DNA of 64,000 bases from Sedimenticola hydrogenitrophicus (lineage in GTDB: Bacteria > Pseudomonadota > Gammaproteobacteria > Chromatiales > Chromatiaceae), in assembly GCF_029017505.1 (NCBI RefSeq), contig NZ_JAQGEI010000020.1, positions 32,440-96,439 of the forward strand. Reading direction: 5' to 3'. The notes below the pieces were generated by a model. That model was not told where the DNA came from, did no database searches, and worked only from the letters and a program-made list of their open reading frames with translations. Positions 7,680-15,968 of the stretch are shown piece by piece. The position numbers were made by a program, and so were the translations under genes. Each line of letters starts with the position of its first letter. Position 1 is the stretch's first letter.

Positions 7680-9926
7680 GTGTCTGACGAAAAGAAATTT
7701 GCCGGTTATATCTGCACAGGCTGCGGAATCGGTGAGCGACTGGACTCCAGCCAGCTGGAGATGATTGCCACCCGCGAAGGCAAGATGCAGTCCTGTAAAC
7801 AGCACGCGATGCTGTGCAGCAGCGAAGGCGTGCAGATGATCCGGGACGACATCGGCAGTGAGGGTGCCAGCCACATCATGATCGCCGCCTGCTCGCGGCG
7901 CGCCAAGGTGGAGGCCTTCAACTTCCCCGAGGTCGCCATGACCCGTGCCAACCTGCGCGAGGGCGTCATCTGGGTGCGTCCGGATGCACCGGAGCACCAG
8001 GAGACCACCCAGGAGATGGCGGACGACTACATCCGCATGGCCTGCGCCGAGCTGCGCTCCCTGAAACTGCCCCACGCCTCCGGCGAGCAGAGCCTGAACA
8101 AGACCATCCTGGTGGTGGGCGGCGGCATCACCGGCATGACCGCGGCGCTGGAATCCGCGGCGGCCGGTTATCCGGTGCACATCGTCGAGAAGCAGGGCGC
8201 CCTGGGCGGCCAGGCGGCCGACTACGCCAAAGCCATCCCCACCCGTTCACCCTACAAGGAACCGCGCGATACCGGCGTGGCCGAGATGATCGCGGCCATC
8301 GAGGCCAACGGCCTGATCACCGTGCACCTCAACAGCACCGTGGCCAAGACCGCCGGCGCGCCCGGCCGCTTCAATGTGGATATCGCCACCGAGTCCGGTG
8401 CCGTCAGCAACGAGACCTTCGGCGCCATTATCCAGGCTACCGGTTTCAAACTGTATGATCCCTCCAACCTGCCGCAGTACGGCTACAGCAGCAGCCCGGA
8501 CATCGTCACCAATGCCGAGCTGGAGAAGCTGGTCAAGGCCGCCGACGGCGGGCCGATCAAGCGCCCCTCCGACGGCAAGGAAGTGAAGGCGGTCGCCTTC
8601 GTACAGAACGTCGGCCAGAGCTCCAGCGAAGAGGGACAGCTCCCCTACCACTCCGGCATCGGCGACCTGATCGCCATCAAGCAGGCGATGTACTTCAAGG
8701 ACCGCAACAACGATTGCGACACCACCATCCTGTTCAACAACCTGCGCACCCCGGGTGCCGCCGGCGAGGACTTCTACCGCGCAGGTCAGGAGAAGATGAT
8801 TACCTTCTCCAAGGGCCAGGTCAGCGAAGTGGTCCCCGGCGACAGCCTGGAGGTCAAGTTCCAGGACCTGATCCTGGACGAGGAGACCAGCATGCAGGCC
8901 GATCTGGTGGTCCTGGACGTGGGCATGATGCCCAACTCCGGTCCCGACCCCTACGCCGTGCCAATCGTCATCGACGAGAAGGCGGAAGCCGCCAGCGAGA
9001 CGCCCAGGGCACCGACCGTAACGGTCGACTCGATCCTCAACCTGGACTACCGCCAGGGCTCCGACCTGCCACACCTGAAGAACGGCTTTACCGATTCGCA
9101 CTTCATCTGCTTCCCCTATGAGACCCGCCGCACCGGCATCTACGCCGCCGGTCCGCTGCGCCGTCCCATGGATATGCGCCAGGCGCAGGATGACGCTGCC
9201 GGTGCCGCAATGAAGGCGATCCAGGCGGCGGAGAATGCCGGCAAGGGCATGGCCGCCCATCCGCGTGCCGGCGACCTGTCGTTCCCCAGCTTCCGTATGG
9301 ATGGCTGTACCCAGTGCAAACGCTGCACTGTGGAGTGTCCGTTCGGCGCCATCAACGAGGACGAGAAGGGCTACCCGATGTTCAACGAGTCACGCTGCCG
9401 CCGCTGCGGCACCTGCATGGGCGCCTGCCCGGTGCGCGTGATCTCGTTCGAGAACTACTCGGTGGAGTCGGTCAACCAGCAGATCAAGAACGTGGAGGTG
9501 CCGGAGGAGTTCGATGAGAAGCCGCGTATCCTGGTGCTGGCGTGCGAGAACGACGCCTACCCGGCACTCGACCAGGCCGGTATGAACGGTGTCGAGATCA
9601 ACCCCTGGGCCCGGGTCATCCCGGTGCGCTGCCTCGGCTCGGTCAGCCTCTCCTGGATCACCGACTCGCTCAACAGCGGCTATGACGGCATCGTGCTGAT
9701 GGGCTGCGCCAAGGGCGACGACTATCAGTGTCACTTTGTGCGTGGCTCGGCCATGGCCCATGAACGCATGGACAAGGTGGGAGACACCCTCTCCTCCCTC
9801 AACCTGGAGCCGGAGCGGGTCGTGGTCTACGAGGTGGCGATCACCGATATCGAGCGTGCGCCCAAACTGATCAACGATATGGCTGAGACGGTCGAGAAGA
9901 TCGGCCTGAGCCCGTTCAAGTTCTAG
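7680..9926 (+). CDS. qmoB: QmoB: HdrA-like flavoprotein fused to MvhD-type domain
   Basis: 748 aa from GTG at 7680, with GGAGGG overlapping the end of qmoA, so translation is probably coupled. An N-terminal ICTGCGIG segment is followed by the FAD motif ILVVGGGITGMTAALESA near residue 142. Two 4Fe-4S motifs, CTQCKRCTVECP and CRRCGTCMGACP, lie near residues 542 and 577. The C-terminal part from about residue 615 (LVLACENDAYPALDQ, then MGCAKGDDYQCHF) is an MvhD/FrhD-like domain. This is the usual QmoB order. The subunit links the QmoA flavin centre to further iron-sulfur carriers. Length and motifs are intact. Confidence 0.93.
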   Translation: MSDEKKFAGYICTGCGIGERLDSSQLEMIATREGKMQSCKQHAMLCSSEGVQMIRDDIGSEGASHIMIAACSRRAKVEAFNFPEVAMTRANLREGVIWVRPDAPEHQETTQEMADDYIRMACAELRSLKLPHASGEQSLNKTILVVGGGITGMTAALESAAAGYPVHIVEKQGALGGQAADYAKAIPTRSPYKEPRDTGVAEMIAAIEANGLITVHLNSTVAKTAGAPGRFNVDIATESGAVSNETFGAIIQATGFKLYDPSNLPQYGYSSSPDIVTNAELEKLVKAADGGPIKRPSDGKEVKAVAFVQNVGQSSSEEGQLPYHSGIGDLIAIKQAMYFKDRNNDCDTTILFNNLRTPGAAGEDFYRAGQEKMITFSKGQVSEVVPGDSLEVKFQDLILDEETSMQADLVVLDVGMMPNSGPDPYAVPIVIDEKAEAASETPRAPTVTVDSILNLDYRQGSDLPHLKNGFTDSHFICFPYETRRTGIYAAGPLRRPMDMRQAQDDAAGAAMKAIQAAENAGKGMAAHPRAGDLSFPSFRMDGCTQCKRCTVECPFGAINEDEKGYPMFNESRCRRCGTCMGACPVRVISFENYSVESVNQQIKNVEVPEEFDEKPRILVLACENDAYPALDQAGMNGVEINPWARVIPVRCLGSVSLSWITDSLNSGYDGIVLMGCAKGDDYQCHFVRGSAMAHERMDKVGDTLSSLNLEPERVVVYEVAITDIERAPKLINDMAETVEKIGLSPFKF

Positions 9927-9938
9927 GGGATACGGATT

Positions 9939-10562
9939 ATGAGCGATTTAAATAGCGCAATGACCGAAAGGTACCACAACAGCTTCCTCAGGGAGGTTGA
10001 GGCCAACGTCGAAGAGGGCGAATGGGTCAAGATGTGCATGCAGTGCGGCGTCTGCGCCGGCTCCTGCCCGCTGGGCAATGCCTGGGAGCACACCCCGCAG
10101 AAACTGTTCATGATGATCCGCGCCGGCAAGCGCGAGGCGGTGCTCTCGTCCGACTCGATGTGGATGTGCACCTCCTGCTACAACTGCATCGCCCGCTGCC
10201 CGCGCGGCCTGCCCATCACCCACATCATGCACGGCCTGGCCCACTACGCCAAACGCCTCGGCCTGGCGCCGAAGAACCAGCCAACCGCACAGTTCTCGCA
10301 GATCTTCTGGGACAACCTGATGAAGAAGGGCCGGGTCAACGAGCTGAAGCTGGGCCTCTCCGTGTACTTCAAGGACGGCTTCGGCCAGGGCATCAAGAAC
10401 GCCCTCGCCAACAAGCAGCTGGGCCAGAACATGATGAAGGCCAAGCGCATGAATGCCATGGAGTTCTTCGGCGGTCACAGTATCAAGGACACCAGCGGTC
10501 TGCAGAAGATGATCAAGAAGGCCCAGGAGATCGAAGATGCCAAAATCCAGGGCAACAGCTAA
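9939..10562 (+). CDS. hdrC: HdrC-like iron-sulfur subunit, in place of the QmoC N-terminus
   Basis: 207 aa. Two 4Fe-4S clusters are visible: CMQCGVCAGSCPLG near residues 32-45 and CTSCYNCIARCPRG near residues 73-86. The remainder is soluble and helical. In sulfate reducers QmoC is an HdrC domain fused to a membrane haem-b domain. Here the protein ends after the HdrC-like part and has no membrane segments. It lies 12 bases after qmoB and 16 before the HdrB-like gene, so the four genes form one operon. This qmoAB-hdrCB arrangement is known from sulfur-oxidising proteobacteria. The partner that contacts the quinone pool is not in this window. Confidence 0.88.
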   Translation: MSDLNSAMTERYHNSFLREVEANVEEGEWVKMCMQCGVCAGSCPLGNAWEHTPQKLFMMIRAGKREAVLSSDSMWMCTSCYNCIARCPRGLPITHIMHGLAHYAKRLGLAPKNQPTAQFSQIFWDNLMKKGRVNELKLGLSVYFKDGFGQGIKNALANKQLGQNMMKAKRMNAMEFFGGHSIKDTSGLQKMIKKAQEIEDAKIQGNS

Positions 10563-10578
10563 GTGAGGACCGACCAAG

Positions 10579-11478
10579 ATGGCTAAGAAAGAAGTCTCAT
10601 ACTACCCGGGATGCTCCTCACAGACAGGGGCCTCATCATCCAACATGATGCGCGCCACCCAGACCATGTGCGACGAGCTGGACATCCAGCTCAACGAGAT
10701 CCCTGACTGGAACTGCTGCGGCGCCTCGATCGGCTACGGCAGTGGCGGCGAACTGCCGCGCCTGACGCTGTCGGCGCGCAATATCGCGCTCTCCGAGCAG
10801 CACAACCCGGGCCAGGAGATCGTCGCCACCTGCGCCGCCTGCTGGCTATCCACCCGCGAGGCGAAAGAGCGCCTGCATGAAGATGCCAACATGTTCCGCG
10901 ACGCCAACACCGCGCTGAACGAGATCAACCTGAAGCTGAACAACCAGACCCCGGTACGCCACATGGTGGAAGTGCTGGTGGAGGATATCGGTTTCGAGGC
11001 GATCAAGGCGAAGATAAAGAAACCGCTGCAAGGGCTGAAGATCGCCAGCTACGTCGGCTGCCAGACCAACCGCCCCTTCGGCATCGCCGAGGAGTCGTTC
11101 GAGAACCCGGTCTACCTGGACCACCTGATCGAGAGCGTGGGCGCCGACTCCATCCCCACCTACGAGAAAAAGGTACAGTGCTGCGGTGGCGCCCTGGCCT
11201 TCTCCGAGCCGGAGAAGTCCCAGGAGATGATCCACGGCATCATCGAGGCCGCCTACGACCACGGTGCCGACCTGATCGCCACCCCGTGCCCGCTGTGCCA
11301 GGCCAACGTGGAGATCTACCAGGACCAGATCAACGCCCGCTTCGGCAGCAAGTTCAACATGCCGGTGGTCTACTACAGCCAGCTGATGAGCGTCGCCTTC
11401 GGCCGCAACAGCAAGGACTCGGCGCTGGATGGTCAGATCATCCGCGCCAAGTCACTGGAAGATATCGCCGGCAAATAG
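10579..11478 (+). CDS. hdrB: HdrB-like CCG-domain subunit of the Qmo-type complex
   Basis: 299 aa. Two complete cysteine-rich CCG motifs are visible. The first has Cys12, Cys46-Cys47, Cys85 and Cys88 (spacing 33 and 37). The second runs from VGCQTNRP through KVQCCGGAL to TPCPLCQ. In HdrB these bind non-cubane 4Fe-4S clusters at the disulfide-reducing site; in Qmo-type complexes the electron acceptor of this subunit is not established. No membrane segment. Last gene of the operon, followed after 36 bases by a strong terminator. AAGTGAGGA lies upstream of the ATG. Confidence 0.9.
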   Translation: MAKKEVSYYPGCSSQTGASSSNMMRATQTMCDELDIQLNEIPDWNCCGASIGYGSGGELPRLTLSARNIALSEQHNPGQEIVATCAACWLSTREAKERLHEDANMFRDANTALNEINLKLNNQTPVRHMVEVLVEDIGFEAIKAKIKKPLQGLKIASYVGCQTNRPFGIAEESFENPVYLDHLIESVGADSIPTYEKKVQCCGGALAFSEPEKSQEMIHGIIEAAYDHGADLIATPCPLCQANVEIYQDQINARFGSKFNMPVVYYSQLMSVAFGRNSKDSALDGQIIRAKSLEDIAGK

Positions 11479-11514
11479 TTTCACTAAGAAGCAATCAATA
11501 TAACTATAACGTTT

Positions 11515-11543
11515 CGGCCCTCGATTGAGGGCCGTTTGTTTTT
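11515..11543 (+). terminator. Rho-independent terminator of the qmo-hdr operon
   Basis: Perfect 8-bp stem CGGCCCTC / GAGGGCCG with a GATT loop, followed by TTTGTTTTT, 36 bases after the hdrB stop codon. Confidence 0.9.
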
Positions 11544-11575
11544 GCCGGGAAACCAAAAGCTCGGGAGCGAACATC

Positions 11576-11642
11576 GGGGTCGGAGTCAAGCCAATCCGGG
11601 CTCCTGGAGTGCCACCAGAAACCGGCGGTCTGACTCCACCCC
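11576..11642. repeat. Family B palindromic repeat, degenerate copy
   Basis: Starts GGGGTCGGAGTCAAGCC (11576-11592) and ends with a decayed inverse copy, TGACTCCACCCC. The better-preserved copies of this family are at 23849-23921 and 49924-49995. It sits between the qmo terminator and higA. Confidence 0.55.
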
Positions 11643-11690
11643 TGCTTTTCCCAGCCTCACCCGACCTTCCGGCGTAGCCAAACTAGCGGA

Positions 11691-11972
11691 TCAGGCCGCC
11701 TCCCACTTCTTCCTGGCCAGCCACATGTCGTGGTCCATCTGCATCCCAACCCACTGTTCGGCGCGCCCGCCCTTATAACCCAGACGCCTGAACCACGCCT
11801 CAATCCGCAACGCCATCTCAGGTGAAATGGCCGCATGCTCATTCACCACCCGGGACAGGGCGGCACGGGACACCCCCAACTCGCTGGCCGCCTCGGTAAC
11901 CGTCATCTTCAATGCCGGCAGGACATCTTGCCGCAGAATAGATCCCGGATGTGGCGGGTTATACATAGTCAT
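11691..11972 (-). CDS. higA: HigA-family antitoxin
   Basis: 93 aa. The HigA signature PPHPGSILRQDVL is at residues 6-18, then an HTH_XRE domain (MTVTEAASELGVSRAALSRV, then EMALRIEAWF). HigA neutralises the HigB mRNA interferase and represses its own operon. It lies 27 bases downstream of the HigB-like gene on the same strand, the usual toxin-first order of higBA. Length and order are normal, so the pair looks intact. Confidence 0.9.
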   Translation of the reverse strand: MTMYNPPHPGSILRQDVLPALKMTVTEAASELGVSRAALSRVVNEHAAISPEMALRIEAWFRRLGYKGGRAEQWVGMQMDHDMWLARKKWEAA

Positions 11973-11999
11973 TTTTAAACTCCTATTGAGAATTGCGAC

Positions 12000-12278
12000 T
12001 CAATGGTAGTCCTGATAATCCACCAGAATCGCATCACCATCATCAAACATGAATGTCAGCCGCCAGTTGCCGTTGACCTTCACCGAAAAGTGGCCTTTCA
12101 GATCACCGGACAAAGCGTGCAGACCCCATCCCGGAAAATCCATATCATCCGGCCCAATCGATCTGTCCAGCGCCTTCAACTGATGTCTGAGCTTGTCGGC
12201 ATGGGACACCTGAATGCCTGCCTTCGATCCGGTCTCAAAAAACCGTTTAATCCCTTTATGCCGGAAGCTCCTGATCAT
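12000..12278 (-). CDS. higB: HigB/RelE-type toxin (mRNA interferase)
   Basis: 92 aa. The family pattern is clear: IRSFRHKGIKRFFETG at the N-terminus, LRHQLKALD in the middle, and NGNWRLTFMF then VDYQDYH at the C-terminus. HigB toxins cleave mRNA on the ribosome. There is no Shine-Dalgarno sequence before the ATG, and a good promoter-like pair ends only about six bases upstream, so the transcript may be leaderless. The next gene, higA, encodes its antitoxin. Confidence 0.88.
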   Translation of the reverse strand: MIRSFRHKGIKRFFETGSKAGIQVSHADKLRHQLKALDRSIGPDDMDFPGWGLHALSGDLKGHFSVKVNGNWRLTFMFDDGDAILVDYQDYH

Positions 12279-12284
12279 GGGTAA

Positions 12285-12313
12285 AGCGTATAGCGTCGCG
12301 TTACACTTGTCAA
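12285..12313 (-). promoter_or_regulatory. Candidate higBA promoter
   Basis: On the minus strand, TTGACA (12313-12308) and TACGCT (12290-12285) are separated by 17 bases. The -10 box is directly upstream of the higB ATG at 12278. Confidence 0.6.
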
Positions 12314-12342
12314 TGCAGCGGAAAGAGGTAACCCCTGTCGGC

Positions 12343-12933
12343 TCAATGAGTCGCCTTATCCCCCCAGATCTGTTTCAGGCGCTGATCGCGACCACAGTTC
12401 CAGCGGTAGAAATTGTACCGGACCGGATTGTTCTTGTAGTAATCCTGGTGGTAACTTTCCTCGCCCTTAATGGGATAAAAGGTGGCCGCATCCAGGATTG
12501 GCGTCACCACCTCCTGGTCGGGAAATTGCGCCTCCACCACCCTTTTCGATTGCTCGGCTATGGCCTGCTCCTGCTCATCCGCTACAAAGATGGCGCTTAA
12601 ATAGCTCGGCCCTTTATCACAAAACTGTCCCCGGTCGTCGAACGGATCGATGTTCACCCAGAAGTGATCCAGCAGCTTCTGGTAACTGACCTTGTCTGGA
12701 TCGTAGGTGATCTCCACGGCCTCGTAGTGGCCGGTGTGGTCGCCGTTGTAGGTGGGGTTCTCCGCCGTGCCGCCGGTGAAGCCGGAGACGACATCGGTCA
12801 CCCCCTCGAGCTTCTCGAAATCGGCCTCCATGCACCAGAAGCAGCCACCCGCCAATACCGCTTTCTCCGCGGCAACATCGGTTGCACCGAGGAGCGCGCT
12901 CACTGTTAGTATGAGTATCGCCTTATGATTCAC
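12343..12933 (-). CDS. msrA: Peptide-methionine (S)-S-oxide reductase, exported
   Basis: 196 aa. The catalytic motif GGCFWCMEADFEKLEGV is near residues 29-45, with the family segments GFTGGTAENPTY, GHYEAVEITYD and EESYHQDYYK. The first 22 residues (MNHKAILILTVSALLGATDV) form a signal peptide, so the enzyme should act in the periplasm, repairing oxidised methionine in exported proteins. The likely resolving cysteine is in WNCGRD near the C-terminus. It is in the same direction as higBA but separated by a gap containing the higBA promoter, so it is probably a separate unit. Confidence 0.92.
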   Translation of the reverse strand: MNHKAILILTVSALLGATDVAAEKAVLAGGCFWCMEADFEKLEGVTDVVSGFTGGTAENPTYNGDHTGHYEAVEITYDPDKVSYQKLLDHFWVNIDPFDDRGQFCDKGPSYLSAIFVADEQEQAIAEQSKRVVEAQFPDQEVVTPILDAATFYPIKGEESYHQDYYKNNPVRYNFYRWNCGRDQRLKQIWGDKATH

Positions 12934-13173
12934 AACATTCTCCCTTCAATCCATCCGCATGGCCAACGACCATAACGCTGCCGGTTCAGAAATCACTACC
13001 ATTACAGGAGTATAGAGGCAGACGCGGCTTTACCGCCCGTCCACTCCTCCCCAAGCGACCTTACTCACGGCTGAAATAATTCAGGATGAGGCTATTCTTT
13101 CCGGAAACGGCCTGGGCGCCTATCCACTGCGCCAATAGAAATGTGAGTCTCCTGTGCTTTGTGGCAGCAAGTG

Positions 13174-14484
13174 ATGGACCTATCCAACAAGAATAACAGC
13201 CAACAAATCCCGTTGAGCATCTGGGTACTCGGCTTCGTCAGCCTGTTGATGGATATCTCCTCGGAACTCATCCACAGCCTGCTGCCGGTATTCCTGGTCT
13301 CTGTCCTGGGCGCCAGCGCCCTCACCGTGGGGCTGATCGAGGGCGTCGCCGAAGCCACCGCGCTGATCGCCAGGGTGTTTTCCGGCACATTGAGCGACTA
13401 CCTGGGCAGGCGCAAGGCGCTGACGGTCATTGGCTATGGCCTCAGCGCGCTGAGCAAGCCGCTGTTCGCCATGGCGACCAGTGCCGGCATGGTGTTCACC
13501 GCGCGGTTCGCGGACCGGATTGGCAAGGGGATTCGCGGCGCACCGCGTGACGCCCTGGTGGCCGACCTCGCACCACCGCGGGTGCGTGGCGCGGCGTACG
13601 GATTGCGCCAATCACTCGATACCGTGGGGGCGTTTATCGGACCGTTGCTGGCGGTGGGATTGATGCTGCTGTGGTCCAACGATTTTCGCGCGGTGTTCTG
13701 GGTGGCGGTGATCCCGGGTGTGCTTGCGGTTGGGTTGTTGCTCTTCGGGGTGCGGGAAGCGGAGCGGCCCCCAGGCGAGAAGCGCATCAATCCCATCCAC
13801 TGGCGTGAACTCAAGCGGTTGCGCGGGGCTTACTGGTGGGTAGTGGCGATCGGTGCCATATTTACCCTGGCACGGTTCAGCGAGGCATTTCTGATCCTGC
13901 GCGCCCTGCAAGGCGGCCTGCCGCTGGCATGGATACCGCTGGTCCTGGTCGCGATGAATCTGGTCTATGCTGCGGCCGCCTACCCGTTCGGCAAGCTGTC
14001 GGACAGCATGAGTCACCGCAAACTGCTGGTGCTCGGTCTGGTGGTCCTGATCGGTGCCGACCTGGTGCTGGCCTATGCGGAGTCCTGGGACGTGGTGTTT
14101 CTCGGTGTCGCCCTGTGGGGACTGCACATGGGGATCACCCAGGGCTTGCTGGCAACCATGGTGGCCGATGCGGCACCAGCCGATCTGCGCGGCACCGCAT
14201 TCGGGTTCTTCAACCTGCTCAGCGGCCTGACGATGCTGGTCGCCAGCGCCTTGGCCGGCCTGCTGTGGGATCGCCTTGGGGCGTCTTTTACCTTCTATGC
14301 CGGCGCCCTCTTCTGTCTACTCGCCCTGACGGTTATGGCGTTTCGAAGACCTCGTGGTCAGACGCCTGTCCGGAAGGACGGTCCACAAGGCCGTGGCCTA
14401 CAAGACCGGAACCACCTGATCCAGCGTTGCTCCAGACGCCAGAGTGACTTCCGCCCCCTTCCACCCCATGAATTTGGAGAGTAG
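13174..14484 (+). CDS. Major facilitator superfamily transporter
   Basis: About 436 aa with 12 predicted membrane segments. The MFS motif A pattern appears as GTLSDYLGRRKALTV after the second helix and again as FGKLSDSMSHRKLLV in the second half. ADRIGKGIRGAPRDALVADL resembles the subgroup of MFS proteins that includes many uncharacterised proteobacterial transporters. Substrate cannot be assigned. The start is uncertain: ATG at 13174 and TTG at 13159 are both possible and neither has a good ribosome site. The roughly 40-residue hydrophilic C-terminus after RRPRGQTP looks non-conserved. No partner gene is obvious. Confidence 0.8.
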   Translation: MDLSNKNNSQQIPLSIWVLGFVSLLMDISSELIHSLLPVFLVSVLGASALTVGLIEGVAEATALIARVFSGTLSDYLGRRKALTVIGYGLSALSKPLFAMATSAGMVFTARFADRIGKGIRGAPRDALVADLAPPRVRGAAYGLRQSLDTVGAFIGPLLAVGLMLLWSNDFRAVFWVAVIPGVLAVGLLLFGVREAERPPGEKRINPIHWRELKRLRGAYWWVVAIGAIFTLARFSEAFLILRALQGGLPLAWIPLVLVAMNLVYAAAAYPFGKLSDSMSHRKLLVLGLVVLIGADLVLAYAESWDVVFLGVALWGLHMGITQGLLATMVADAAPADLRGTAFGFFNLLSGLTMLVASALAGLLWDRLGASFTFYAGALFCLLALTVMAFRRPRGQTPVRKDGPQGRGLQDRNHLIQRCSRRQSDFRPLPPHEFGE

Positions 14485-14536
14485 CATGGTCCAGCAGTAA
14501 CCTGTTTAACATACTGACCGGTATGGAGGTGCGGCC

Positions 14537-14938
14537 ATGAGTGAGCTGGTTTGGGACAAAACCCTGAGTGTCTCGGTCGATGAAATAGACGAGGATCATC
14601 GACGGCTGGTGGAGCTGCTTAATCTCTTCAACCGTTCCGTAGCGGAGGGTGAATCTCCACAGTACCGGGAGGCCGTGCTTGAGGAACTGATCGCCTGCAC
14701 CGTCTGGCACTTTCGGCACGAGGAGCGCCTGATGCTGAAATACCACTACGCGGATATCACCGAGCACAAGGCCGAACACCGGGAACTGATCGAAAACGCG
14801 ACCGCATTTCAGCAGAAGTACCTGCAAGATGGCGGAAAGATGAGTGACGCGGACTTCGAGTACCTGGAGCACTGGCTGACCGAGCACATCCTGGTTGTCG
14901 ATATGAAAATGGGGGAATGGCTCGCCGGGGTGATGTAG
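14537..14938 (+). CDS. Bacteriohemerythrin
   Basis: 133 aa single-domain hemerythrin. Iron ligands are visible in the expected order: His in DEDHRRLVELLN, His and Glu in WHFRHEERLM, His in ITEHKAEHREL, and the C-terminal HxxxxD pair in WLTEHILVVDMKM. The diiron site binds O2 reversibly; such proteins serve oxygen sensing, delivery or protection. GGAGGTG precedes the ATG. It lies 52 bases after the MFS gene and could be co-transcribed, but no functional link is evident. Confidence 0.92.
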   Translation: MSELVWDKTLSVSVDEIDEDHRRLVELLNLFNRSVAEGESPQYREAVLEELIACTVWHFRHEERLMLKYHYADITEHKAEHRELIENATAFQQKYLQDGGKMSDADFEYLEHWLTEHILVVDMKMGEWLAGVM

Positions 14939-15032
14939 CAGCTAAAGGGCTTTTGGCCCCTCAAGCTCACGGCCTTCTTTCCACCTTGGCATCAATGGAA
15001 TGCCTTGCTTACGACAACTGTACCGGGAAGGC

Positions 15033-15297
15033 ATGGGAATAGAGCGCGTGGCCAGATATACGAAAACCAGTATCCCGCTGCTAGCCGTCGGCCATGCAAC
15101 CAGTCTGTTTCTGACTATCACCTTCACTCTTTGCGTTGTGTGGGATTTGGCTCTGCCCGAGTATGCGATGTATGCCTCCTGGCGCTCACTTGTTACCTGG
15201 GTTTGAATAGCTGAGCTGGAAGAGCTTCCTTATTGGCCTGGTAGAGGCCTGGGGATATGGATGATTCTTTGCGCGGATGTGGGTGGATCAATCTTAA
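15033..15297 (+). pseudogene. Decayed small two-helix membrane protein (possibly DUF5676-like)
   Basis: A frame opens at ATG 15033 after GGGAAGG and reads ARYTKTSIPLLAVGHATS, then a membrane helix, then LPEYAMYASW. It then meets a stop. The continuation is found one frame over from about 15193: LPGFE, stop, LSWKSFLIGLVEAWGYG, stop, FFARMWVDQS. Both internal stops (TAG 15208, TGA 15262) are one base from TGG, and Trp fits the pattern at both. So one frameshift plus two Trp-to-stop changes would restore a protein of about 85 aa. The family name is from memory and tentative; the decay pattern is seen directly. Confidence 0.5.
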
Positions 15298-15334
15298 TGG
15301 CCAACGGTGGCTCAAAACAGATGTCCATTGACCG

Positions 15335-15835
15335 TTATCGCCCAGGCAGCCCAACCTCAACAACCTGGCCACCGTACCCGTACTTCTGATCGCGAGCCTG
15401 AACCAGGACCGTTTTGACCTTGGACGGGATCTTCACCGAGTAGAGATCCCGAGTGAAAGGCTGCTCGCTCTGATGATCGTGCCAGAGCTTGCGCTCACCT
15501 AGGACCTCACCCTCTTTGGTAGTTACGCGGAACCCATCCGCGTAGCGGCTGGGGGTGTCGTATGGCGAAGCAATCGTCACATCGAAGTTAAACATTCCAC
15601 TCGAGATTGCGCGGACCCTCGCGGACAGAACATCCGGGAATTGCTGTTCGGCGCACACAATGCCTGGCGCAAGAATGCCAAGCCCGACGGCCGCGATTGC
15701 GGCGAGTGCTGTACGACGGGAAAAGCCCGCACGGACGTCACGAACCGTCAACATGTGATCGCCACTTGAACTGCCGATGCGGCCAGAAACCAGGCCTGCA
15801 TCTCGGACATATATTGAAAACAGTTTTTCGCGCAT
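15335..15835 (-). CDS. Exported protein of unknown function with Tat-type signal
   Basis: 166 aa. The ATG at 15835 has a strong GGGAGGG site seven bases upstream. A twin-arginine-like segment FSRRTALAAIAAVGLGILAP is followed by a likely cleavage after CAEQ-type residues, about 62 residues in, giving an unusually long leader; an internal ATG at 15754 would shorten it but has a poor ribosome site. The mature part has YDTPSRYADGFRVTT, GEVLGERKLWHDH, EQPFTRDLYSV and YGGQVVEVGL. This beta-rich pattern recurs in small periplasmic proteins of Proteobacteria without known function. It stands alone. Confidence 0.7.
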   Translation of the reverse strand: MREKLFSIYVRDAGLVSGRIGSSSGDHMLTVRDVRAGFSRRTALAAIAAVGLGILAPGIVCAEQQFPDVLSARVRAISSGMFNFDVTIASPYDTPSRYADGFRVTTKEGEVLGERKLWHDHQSEQPFTRDLYSVKIPSKVKTVLVQARDQKYGYGGQVVEVGLPGR

Positions 15836-15923
15836 TATCTTACCCTCCCTGATCGAACGGACTTGAACGAAGAATCAATAGGGCCAGACTCACTGCTGTC
15901 GGCTTGTCGCGTGCGCCGGATCA

Positions 15924-15945
15924 GGGCAGGCACGGGGGCCTGCCC
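15924..15945. repeat. Short hairpin repeat GGGCAGGC/GCCTGCCC
   Basis: Perfect 8-bp stem with loop ACGGGG, in the 133-base gap between the cysteine-cluster gene and the Tat-protein gene. The same hairpin occurs at 58994-59015. There is no T-run on the minus strand here, so a terminator role is weak. Confidence 0.5.
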
Positions 15946-15968
15946 CTACGATTTGTCACAACGGGGAT

